NCBI GenBank assembly: GCA_035642125.1
Contig: DASQSZ010000310.1
Coordinates: forward strand, 1 to 5,399
Length of the DNA stretch: 5,399 nt
Reading direction: 5' to 3'
Source of the DNA: CALAED01 sp937891035
GTDB lineage: Bacteria; Actinomycetota; Actinomycetes; Streptosporangiales; Streptosporangiaceae
In this document: in pieces, positions 1-5,399 of the stretch
Numbering within the stretch: the stretch's first letter is position 1
Layout: each line of letters starts with the position of its first letter
Made by a program: the position numbers and the translations under genes
The notes under the pieces: generated by a model
The model's input: the letters and a program-made list of their open reading frames with translations, nothing else
Told to the model about the DNA's origin: nothing
The model's database searches: none

Positions 1-654
1 GCCGCCGATATCGTCATCTGTGACGCGGTGACCACCGCCGATCTGACCGCGCTGGCCGCGGCGGCGGCGGAGCACGACTGGCTGTCGGTCGACTCGGGGC
101 CGTTCGGCGCGGCGTTGGCCGCGGCCAAGGGGATCGGCGGCATTCCGCAGCCGGTGATCATCATCGCCGGCAGCGCCACCGGTCGCACCCGTGAGCAACT
201 CGCGCAGACCGAACGTGTCCTCGGTGCCCGCTTCATCGACCTCTACCCCCATGATCTCGATCCCGGGCGGCTGCATCAGGGGCTGGCGGCGTTGCTCGCG
301 GACACCGCCATCGCCGGGATCCGGGTCGCGGACGGGCCGATGGCCGCCGGACTGGCCGCCGACATCACCGGCACGCTGGGGGAGGTCGCCCGGCGGGTCA
401 TCGCCTCGCACCGGGTGGGCGGTGTGTACGCCACCGGTGGTGACGTCTCGGCGGCGGTGGTGCACGCGCTCGGGGCGGAAGGATTCGCCGTGGAGACCGA
501 GGTGCGGCCGCTCGCGGTCGCCGGCCGGCTCGTTGGCGGACCCAACCATGGGCTCCCGTTCGCGGCCAAAGGCGGGTTGATCGGCGATCATAGGGCGGCC
601 GTCGACTGCGTCGAACACCTCCGATTGGCAAGTGCGATAGAGAGGACGCCATGA
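1..654 (+). CDS. dtnK: Four-carbon acid sugar kinase (DUF1537/OtnK-DtnK family), 3' part only
   Basis: The reading frame is open from base 1, so the gene begins left of the window; 217 codons and the stop are visible, which is the C-terminal half of a family whose members are usually about 400-450 residues. The visible part starts with a strand and DA-x-T-x-x-DL (ICDAVTTADL), matching the end of the N-terminal sugar-binding domain. It continues with IIIAGSATGRTREQL, the usual S/T-x-x-T-x-x-Q start of the nucleotide-binding domain, and then VYATGGDVSAAVVHALG and a late KGGLIGD, at the place of the family K-S/T-G-G-F-G loop. Family members phosphorylate C4 acid sugars (D-threonate, D-erythronate, L-threonate) at O4 with ATP in the cytoplasm. 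The coupled pdxA2 gene downstream points to D-threonate, which is an inference from context. The GTG at 28 is only an internal codon. Family assignment is firm; the exact substrate is not. Confidence 0.85.
   Translation, partial: AADIVICDAVTTADLTALAAAAAEHDWLSVDSGPFGAALAAAKGIGGIPQPVIIIAGSATGRTREQLAQTERVLGARFIDLYPHDLDPGRLHQGLAALLADTAIAGIRVADGPMAAGLAADITGTLGEVARRVIASHRVGGVYATGGDVSAAVVHALGAEGFAVETEVRPLAVAGRLVGGPNHGLPFAAKGGLIGDHRAAVDCVEHLRLASAIERTP
639..646 (+). promoter_or_regulatory. Ribosome binding site for pdxA2
   Basis: AGAGAGGA lies inside the last codons of the kinase gene, with its GAGG core five bases before the ATG at 651. Together with the ATGA overlap this fixes the start of the dehydrogenase and suggests coupled translation with the kinase. 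Confidence 0.7.
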
Positions 655-1706
655 AACCCCTGCTCGCCGTCACGCTGGGCGATCCCGCCGGAATCGGGCC
701 GGAGATCGCCGCCCGCACCCTCGCAGACCCCCAGTACGCGGCGCTGGCCCGTGGGCTTGCGGTCGGTGACGCCGCGGTGCTCCGCCGGGCGGTGGGCGTG
801 TGCGGTCTCGATGTGGAGATCAACCCGGTCGCGGCCGTGGACGAGGCCCGGTTCGACGCAGGTGTGATCGACATCCTCGACGTCGGCGTCGTCGATGGGG
901 AACTGGAATGGGGCAAGGTCGACGCGGTCGCGGGGCGATCCGCGATCGCCGCGATCGAGGCCGCGACCAGTCTGGCGCTTAACGGGCAGGCGGACGCCGT
1001 CGTCACCGCGCCGATCAACAAGGAGGCGATCTGGGCGGCGGGCTCCGAGCACCTGGGACACACCGAGATGCTCGGCGAACTCACGGGCGTGACCCGGCAG
1101 AACACCATGTTCGTGGTGCACGGCCTCAAGATCTTCTTCACTACCCGGCACATGTCCCTGCGCCGTGCCCTCGATCAGATCACCGAGGGCACCGTCGCAC
1201 ACGCCATCCGCGAGGCGCACGCGGCGCTGCGCGTGTTCGGCCATGACGAGCCGCGGCTGGCCGTCGCGGCGGTCAACCCACACGGCGGTGAAGGCGGCAA
1301 CTTCGGCGACGAGGAGATCGTCGCGATCGCCCCGGCCGTCGCCACGGCCCGGACCGCCGGCCTCGACGTCACCGGCCCCGTCCCGGCCGACGCCGTCTTC
1401 CACCAGGGCCTGCAGGGGCGCTACGACGGTGTGCTGTGCCACTTTCACGATCAGGGTCACATCGCGGCGAAGACCTACGACTTCGACGGAACGGTGTCGG
1501 TGACCGTGGGCCTGCCGATCCTGCGCACCTCGGTGGATCACGGCACCGCCTTCGACATCGCGGGCACCGGCAAGGCCTCGTCCGCGACGATGGCCGCCGC
1601 CTTCCGCGCCGCCGTCGACTTCGCCCCCCACATCGACCGCATCCGCGCCGCCTACACCCCCGAACCGACCTCCAGCGCTAGCCCCAGGCTTCAATCTGGT
1701 AGCTGA
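651..1706 (+). CDS. pdxA2: D-threonate 4-phosphate dehydrogenase (PdxA2, PdxA family)
   Basis: This is a complete 351-residue member of the 4-hydroxythreonine-4-phosphate dehydrogenase superfamily. Visible signatures are VTLGDPAGIGPEIA (residues 7-20), VTAPINKEAI (118-127), GHTEML (136-141), RHMSL (166-170), NPHGGEGG (209-216), CHFHDQGHIAAK (263-274) and the long family signature ending SVDHGTAFDIAGTGKA (294-309). The divalent-metal histidines of E. coli PdxA (166, 211, 266) correspond to H167, H211 and H266 here; H137-T138 match the substrate phosphate/hydroxyl site. In the PdxA2 subgroup the enzyme oxidises D-threonate 4-phosphate with NAD; decarboxylation then gives dihydroxyacetone phosphate. 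The ATGA overlap with an acid-sugar kinase gene is the main reason for PdxA2 rather than the vitamin B6 enzyme PdxA. The last residues after about 335 are a Pro/Ser-rich tail, and the final nine are read from DNA that also encodes the end of the convergent gene, so the native C-terminus may have been replaced. The catalytic body looks intact. Confidence 0.88.
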   Translation: MKPLLAVTLGDPAGIGPEIAARTLADPQYAALARGLAVGDAAVLRRAVGVCGLDVEINPVAAVDEARFDAGVIDILDVGVVDGELEWGKVDAVAGRSAIAAIEAATSLALNGQADAVVTAPINKEAIWAAGSEHLGHTEMLGELTGVTRQNTMFVVHGLKIFFTTRHMSLRRALDQITEGTVAHAIREAHAALRVFGHDEPRLAVAAVNPHGGEGGNFGDEEIVAIAPAVATARTAGLDVTGPVPADAVFHQGLQGRYDGVLCHFHDQGHIAAKTYDFDGTVSVTVGLPILRTSVDHGTAFDIAGTGKASSATMAAAFRAAVDFAPHIDRIRAAYTPEPTSSASPRLQSGS

Positions 1707-2172
1707 TCCGCTCGCTCTTTTCAAGACGTTGAGCAATGACTCCCCAATTAAATTCACGACTCGTGGTTATCATTGAGTCGCGGTCATGCTCGATGAGCTT
1801 GGATGCCGTATCGCGGAGGGCGGATACCGTGATTTCAATAAGGCCAACTTGAGAAACATCACTCAGTGATACGAGGAGCTGCTCGTCTTCATGCCTGAAG
1901 GTGAGCAGTCTAGTTAGCTCTGCTTCGAATTCTGAGGTGGTCAGCTCACCTTTTCTTATCAGCCGTTCGTCGTCGCGTGCAGCGCGTATCGTATTCAACA
2001 GAGACTCGCTCAGGATGTCTGACTCGGCCAATGAGATCAGACGCCAACTTCCGCTCGGTAGAGGTTGCAGGATTTGTTGCAGTCGAGTGCGTTTCGCGGT
2101 GCCCTGTTGTTTGCGTAGCAACAGATTGAGTCGTGCTTTTCGAGTCGGCGAGGTGGCCTCATCGTCAGACAT
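1678..2172 (-). CDS. Putative immunity protein for the Rhs toxin, family not recognised
   Basis: This is a 164-codon gene whose ATG sits in ATGTCTGA, overlapping the stop of the Rhs toxin gene by 8 bases, with a good ribosome binding site at 2179-2185. I do not recognise the protein. It is hydrophilic and highly charged, with a basic N-terminal stretch (residues about 11-33) and long probable helices such as residues 85-98 (EFEAELTRLL-like) and 115-132. It ends with a Trp-containing tail (FNWGVIAQRLEK and then EAWG). No signal peptide or membrane segment is seen, so it should be cytosolic. Position directly after an Rhs toxin tip, coupled translation and low GC (hand-counted 60-base samples near 47-52%) are the standard signs of a cognate immunity gene; that role is inferred from context alone. 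Its last 29 bases overlap pdxA2 in the convergent direction. A different accessory function cannot be excluded. Confidence 0.72.
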   Translation of the reverse strand: MSDDEATSPTRKARLNLLLRKQQGTAKRTRLQQILQPLPSGSWRLISLAESDILSESLLNTIRAARDDERLIRKGELTTSEFEAELTRLLTFRHEDEQLLVSLSDVSQVGLIEITVSALRDTASKLIEHDRDSMITTSREFNWGVIAQRLEKSERISYQIEAWG

Positions 2173-2476
2173 CGTATTCCACCTTCGTCTTACCCTCGTT
2201 GCGCACCCGGAGCCTTCCCAGCGGATCGCGCCCGTACACGTCAGGGGGCTTCACCTCGCCAACCTCCCAATGTGGGCCGTGCCCGGGCACTCGGTCCGTT
2301 GTCTGGTCTGTAACGGCCACTCTACGTGTGCCACCCCCGGGTGCGGGGGCCTCGTATTCATACTGATAACCCGCAGGTGTTCGCTGCTGACCTATCGGTT
2401 GGTGGCTCGTCGGGATTCCATGCTGCCGCATCGCCTCCCGGCGTGCCTGGTTGGAGGTCCTGGGCGTGTATGGAGT
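2165..2476 (-). other. C-terminal toxin domain (Rhs-CT), probable nuclease
   Basis: The domain is residues 973-1075 of the Rhs protein, everything after the second DPLGL. It begins with a short linker and then ARREAMRQHGIPTSHQP (983-999). Next come a Tyr-rich stretch (YQYEYEAP), a GGGTRR turn, DQTTDR (1029-1034) and GHGPHWEVG (1037-1045, with H1038 and H1041), and finally a polar tail ending KTKVEYDV. From memory, the R-x-E-A-x-R-x-x-G-I-P-x-S-x-Q-P opening and the late H-x-x-H/W-E block are shared by short polymorphic toxin tips such as the type 24 group (Ntox24), with a similar opening in HNH/endonuclease VII-like toxins. The two His plus Asp/Glu would suit a metal-dependent or RNase-like nuclease. 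That a toxin is encoded here is well supported by architecture; the exact family and target are not certain. Confidence 0.7.
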
Positions 2477-5399
2477 CAGTCCGAGCGGATCGAGCCAGGT
2501 CGCAGGGTTAACTACATACGCGCTTGGGTTGGGACCCCCGTTTAGGCCGAGCGGGTCGTTGACTAAATAGCTGGCGCTCGCGGGATCATAATAACGGTGA
2601 TAGTTATAGTTAAGTAAAGTCTCGGCGTCGTGGTATTGGCCAGGGAAGCGTAGTGGGCAATAGGTTGTCAGCGATGACCATGAACGGTCATTCCCCCATG
2701 CCGTTGTCTGGTGGCGCCAATTGAGATTCCCGGCTGTGTCAACGAGGTTGGTGGGTGTGCCGACCAGATCTACTATTATGGCATTGAATTGCTGGTCGAC
2801 CCATTGTTGACTGTGCGGTGCCAGGGCGCGCTCGAGTTGACTGACGGGCCGGAAGTTGTCGGGCTCAAACTCCCAGACGGTGACGCTTGGCTGCCTATAC
2901 CCGCCGACCTGATCCCAGGCGGTACGAGCCTGCTCTCCCAGGACGACGCCATCCCAGCTGAAGTCGATATGTTCAAAGACGCCGCCACCAGGAGCGAGGC
3001 GTTGCTTGGCGATGCGGCGGCCGAGTGGGTCGTAGCGATAACGCCAGTGTTGTCCATCGGGCGTTACAACATTCCTCAGCCGATCGTCGGCGTCCCAGTC
3101 ATAGCGCCAGGTGAGCGGCGTGGACGATTGACGCCGGACCTGACGGACCACCACTCGGCCTTGGGTGTCATGTTCGTAGTGGATGGTGCCGACGCGGCGA
3201 ATCAGGGCGCCGGAGTACTCGCGACCACCCACCGCGTCCGCGAGCAGGTCAGTTCCGCGCTGCGTTACCGGCCAGTCGGTTTCGATGATGTTTCCAGCCG
3301 GGTCATACACGTACCGTTCGCTCCAATGTTCGCCGCGTACGGTTGTTACGCGGCCCACTGGATCGAGGTCGAAGTACTGGAGCCCGGAGATCTGGTCGTG
3401 GATCGCGTTCACATACCCATCCGGGCGGTATCGGTAGGCACGTTCTTGGATGAGTCGTGCTTGCCGCGTCTCCTGCTGGGGAACCCAGGCGGCGGGTTGG
3501 GTCGAAGCGGTGCTCCACAGGCCCTGTGCCGTCAGTCGGTGATTGGCGTCCCAGCGTTGCGTGAGCGCCACCTGTGCCCCGATACTCCGTTCGATCTCCC
3601 TGCCCGCCGCGTCATAGTGAAACCGCATGGTCTGCCCACCGGCGTGGAGCGCTCTAGGCAGCCCGGCAGCGTCGTACTCCCAGTAGCTTTCCGCGCCCGA
3701 CGGTGTACGACGCCGTATCCGCCGACCGGCAAGATCGTAAACCGCCGACAGCGCGCGACCGTTGCAGATCTCGGTCACGATGCGGCCGAGCGGGTCTCGA
3801 TGAAAGTGAAGATCGCAGTCAGCGTCCGTGGCACGTACCAGTCGGCCGCCCGCATCATAGGCGAACGTTGTCATGGCCTGGTCCTGGTGCCGTTCCACAA
3901 CACGGCCGAAAGCGTCGCGTCTGTAGCGCGACACTTGACCGGCGCCATTGATCTGTTCGACGAGTCGACCGCATGCGTCGTGGGCGTAGCCGAGGACCCT
4001 GCCGTTGAAGTCGGTCTCACGTACTACGTTGCCGACCGCGTCGTAGTCGTATCGCCAGACCAGGCCTTGAGGGTTGGTGACCGCCGTTAGGCGAAGCTCG
4101 GTGTCGTACGTGAATTCCAGACGCGCACCGTCGGGGCCGATCTCGGCGGTCCGCTGGTCGAAGTTCGTCATCTCGAATCGTGTGATCTGGCCGAGGGCGT
4201 CGAGGTATTCGACGAGGTTTCCTTCGCCGTCGTACGACCAGCGTTCGGTCGCGCCGTCGGGCTGCACGCGCCGGGCCAGTGCCCCTTCGAGAGTCCACGC
4301 GTACTGGACGGTATTGCCCAGTGGGTCGGTGATGGCCGACACGCGGCCGAAGGCGTCGCGCATGTACTGGGTGGTGTTGCCGAGCGGGTCGGTGATGGCG
4401 ATCGGCAGGCCGGCGGCGTTCGTCTGGACGCGGGTCACCGCGCCGAGCGGGTCGGTGACGGCCACCAGGCCCCCGCGGTCGTCGTATGCGTACCGCGTCG
4501 TCGCGCCGAGGGGATCGGTCACGGCGATCAAGTTGCCCCGGTGGTCGTAGTCCTGCCGCCAAACGACGCCGTCGGGTTGCCTGATCGCGACCGGCAGGCC
4601 GAGGTCGTTGTAGACGGTGGTGACCTGGGAGCCGTCCGGGCGGGTGACGGCGGTGAGGTTGCCGTGCTCGTCGTGGGCGTAACGGGTGATGCGGCGCAGC
4701 GGATCGGCGCGGCTGAGCAGCCGGTCATAGCGGTCCCACTCCGACCAGGTCGTGTGGCCGAGCGGGTCGGTCGCGGCGATGACCTGGCGGGCCTCGTTCA
4801 GGTAGTAGGTGGTGGCGTGGCCGAGTGAGTCGGTGACCACCGTCGTACGGCCGTCATCGCTGTAGGCGAGGGTGGCGTCGAGGAAGCCGCCGGAGCCCCG
4901 GCCGGCGATCGCGCGGCCTCGCTCGTCATAGGTGTAGCGGTACTCGTACCCGTTGCGGTCGGTCCAGCCGGTCATCCGGTGGAAGCCGTCGTAGCTGAAC
5001 CGCTGGGGTAGCCCCGAAGAGTTGACGACCTCGGTGAGGTTGCCGGCCTCGTCGTAGCCGTAGCGGATGAGCACATGACCGCCGGTCTGGCCGTTGCCTT
5101 CGGTGGTGAGCAGCCGCAGCGCGGTGATGCGTTCGTCGGCGGTCTCGACGCCGATCCGGTAGCCGCCCGAATGCCGTACCTCGGTGATCGCCCCGGCCAC
5201 GTCGTAGTCGATGTCGATGCGGTTGCCGTTGCGGTCGGTGATCGCGGTCAACGGTACGGACGTACCGCTGGGGGCGGGGAAGTGCCGGGCGTGGCCGGTC
5301 TGCGGATCGGTGAGGGCGTACCCGCCGTCAGGCTCTAGCCTGAGCGGCCAGCGCGGCCCTTCCTCTGGTAGCAGTGCGATGCCGGGCATCATCGGCGGC
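2165..5399 (-). CDS. Rhs/YD-repeat polymorphic toxin protein, 5' end outside the window
   Basis: The frame is open to the right edge (two Pro codons precede the Met-Met at 5392), so that Met is not shown to be the start and the N-terminal delivery part is missing. Numbering from that Met gives 1075 residues. Residues 1-95 are the usual Rhs lead-in (LPEEGPRWPLR, ITDRNGN, RHSGGYR). Residues about 110-620 are YD repeats that fold into the Rhs shell. Residues 620-900 hold further degenerate repeats, including WRYRYDPLGRRIAKQ (783-797) and VGTPTNLVD (877-885). Residues 912-950 are the Rhs-associated core (CPLRFPGQY, HRYYDP, then DPLGL). A paired DPLGL motif precedes a 103-residue variable tip. Such proteins encapsulate a C-terminal toxin and release it into neighbouring cells; the export route is not visible here. 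The core is slightly off consensus (DAETLLNYN for the usual DAETGLHYN; ASYLVND for GRYLSPD), and GC falls from about 67% in the 5' part to about 43% near 2600. A rare TTA leucine codon lies at 2615-2617. No frameshift or stop is seen. Confidence 0.93.
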   Translation of the reverse strand, partial: PPMMPGIALLPEEGPRWPLRLEPDGGYALTDPQTGHARHFPAPSGTSVPLTAITDRNGNRIDIDYDVAGAITEVRHSGGYRIGVETADERITALRLLTTEGNGQTGGHVLIRYGYDEAGNLTEVVNSSGLPQRFSYDGFHRMTGWTDRNGYEYRYTYDERGRAIAGRGSGGFLDATLAYSDDGRTTVVTDSLGHATTYYLNEARQVIAATDPLGHTTWSEWDRYDRLLSRADPLRRITRYAHDEHGNLTAVTRPDGSQVTTVYNDLGLPVAIRQPDGVVWRQDYDHRGNLIAVTDPLGATTRYAYDDRGGLVAVTDPLGAVTRVQTNAAGLPIAITDPLGNTTQYMRDAFGRVSAITDPLGNTVQYAWTLEGALARRVQPDGATERWSYDGEGNLVEYLDALGQITRFEMTNFDQRTAEIGPDGARLEFTYDTELRLTAVTNPQGLVWRYDYDAVGNVVRETDFNGRVLGYAHDACGRLVEQINGAGQVSRYRRDAFGRVVERHQDQAMTTFAYDAGGRLVRATDADCDLHFHRDPLGRIVTEICNGRALSAVYDLAGRRIRRRTPSGAESYWEYDAAGLPRALHAGGQTMRFHYDAAGREIERSIGAQVALTQRWDANHRLTAQGLWSTASTQPAAWVPQQETRQARLIQERAYRYRPDGYVNAIHDQISGLQYFDLDPVGRVTTVRGEHWSERYVYDPAGNIIETDWPVTQRGTDLLADAVGGREYSGALIRRVGTIHYEHDTQGRVVVRQVRRQSSTPLTWRYDWDADDRLRNVVTPDGQHWRYRYDPLGRRIAKQRLAPGGGVFEHIDFSWDGVVLGEQARTAWDQVGGYRQPSVTVWEFEPDNFRPVSQLERALAPHSQQWVDQQFNAIIVDLVGTPTNLVDTAGNLNWRHQTTAWGNDRSWSSLTTYCPLRFPGQYHDAETLLNYNYHRYYDPASASYLVNDPLGLNGGPNPSAYVVNPATWLDPLGLTPYTPRTSNQARREAMRQHGIPTSHQPIGQQRTPAGYQYEYEAPAPGGGTRRVAVTDQTTDRVPGHGPHWEVGEVKPPDVYGRDPLGRLRVRNEGKTKVEYDV
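2179..2185 (-). promoter_or_regulatory. Ribosome binding site for the putative immunity gene
   Basis: On the minus strand AAGGTGG stands six bases before the ATG at 2172. It lies within the final codons of the toxin, so toxin and immunity protein are probably made from one message. It supports this ATG as the true start. Confidence 0.6.
2477..2557 (-). other. Rhs auto-cleavage motif DPxG-x18-DPxG
   Basis: DPLGL occurs at residues 946-950 and again at 968-972, and the spacing from the first DPLG to the second is exactly 18 residues, the canonical value in Rhs proteins. The stretch between reads as the usual GGPNPSAYVVNPATWL. In characterised Rhs proteins an internal aspartyl-protease activity cuts after the second DPxGL and frees the toxin inside the shell. 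Both Asp residues are present, so cleavage after L972 is expected. Confidence 0.8.
3890..4834 (-). repeat. Fifteen in-register 63-bp units coding 21-residue YD repeats
   Basis: Residues 187-501 of the Rhs protein divide into fifteen consecutive blocks of exactly 21 residues with no insertion or deletion. The pattern is T-D-P-L/D-G-x4-Y-x-Y-D-x-x-G-x-L-x-x-V/I. At DNA level the unit is clearest at plus-strand starts 4317, 4380, 4443, 4506, 4758 and 4821, where CCGAGCGGGTCGGT or a close variant recurs. Units at 4569 and 4632 carry a PDG version and the one at 4695 a DPLRR version. The neighbouring repeats on both sides are 20 or 22 residues long or irregular. Each unit forms one turn of the spiral beta-sheet shell. 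The nearly identical DPLG units are candidates for recent duplication or gene conversion. Confidence 0.85.

Noticed and set aside
1677..1703. Possible stem-loop (GCTA and CCAG pairing with CTGG and TAGC) as a terminator between the convergent genes
   Set aside because: The stem is only 4+4 pairs with a 3-base bulge, and no T-run follows directly on the plus strand (a short TTTT is 13 bases further); too weak to call, although the place would suit a bidirectional terminator.
588..1757. 389-codon open frame on the minus strand covering all of pdxA2
   Set aside because: It is antisense to a gene with clear family motifs, is low-complexity Gly/Arg/Asp-rich as expected for a shadow frame in 70% GC DNA, and matches no family I know.
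1901..2545. 214-codon plus-strand open frame across the toxin tip and immunity gene
   Set aside because: It is antisense to the toxin and immunity frames, which have overlap, ribosome site and architecture in their favour; the product is Arg/Ser/Cys-rich without a recognisable domain.
2711..4090. 459-codon open frame on the plus strand antisense to the Rhs gene
   Set aside because: It runs opposite a well-supported Rhs coding region; its sequence is explained as the complement of YD repeats and shows no recognisable domain or convincing ribosome site.
3890..4834. CRISPR-like regular repetition
   Set aside because: The 63-bp period is in frame and encodes YD repeats of the Rhs protein; there are no distinct spacers and no palindromic repeats.
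5387..5392. Met-Met at the right edge as the start of the Rhs protein
   Set aside because: The frame stays open to the window edge, and the following residues are an internal Rhs segment normally preceded by several hundred residues.

Overview
The window looks like a piece of a high-GC actinobacterial chromosome. The first ~1.67 kb and the last ~1.5 kb are close to 65-70% GC with strong G/C bias at third codon positions, and the Rhs protein has the wording usual for actinobacterial Rhs proteins (for example the LPEEGPRWPLR stretch). The genus cannot be told from the sequence. Coding density is essentially complete, and no tRNA, rRNA, CRISPR array or insertion sequence was seen.

Left part (1-1706, plus strand): the 3' part of a four-carbon acid sugar kinase gene (DUF1537/OtnK-DtnK type) and a complete pdxA2-type dehydrogenase gene, joined by an ATGA stop/start overlap. 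By family knowledge this pair is the D-threonate catabolic module: kinase phosphorylation at the 4-hydroxyl, then NAD-dependent oxidation and decarboxylation to dihydroxyacetone phosphate. It is not the vitamin B6 biosynthesis gene in its usual setting.

Right part (1678-5399, minus strand): a large Rhs/YD-repeat polymorphic toxin gene entering from beyond the right edge, followed by a small gene of 164 codons that overlaps its stop by 8 bases. The Rhs protein has a strict 21-residue YD-repeat array, a conserved core, the paired DPxG auto-cleavage motif, and a 103-residue variable C-terminal toxin. The small gene fits the position of the cognate immunity gene, but I recognise no family for it. 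GC content falls to about 43-52% over the core end, toxin tip and immunity gene, a pattern expected of an exchanged toxin/immunity cassette.

The two blocks converge: the last 29 bases of pdxA2 overlap the 3' end of the putative immunity gene, and the composition change falls almost exactly there. The end of pdxA2 may therefore have been rewritten when the toxin/immunity tip arrived. The most novel items are the unrecognised immunity candidate and its pairing with this toxin tip.
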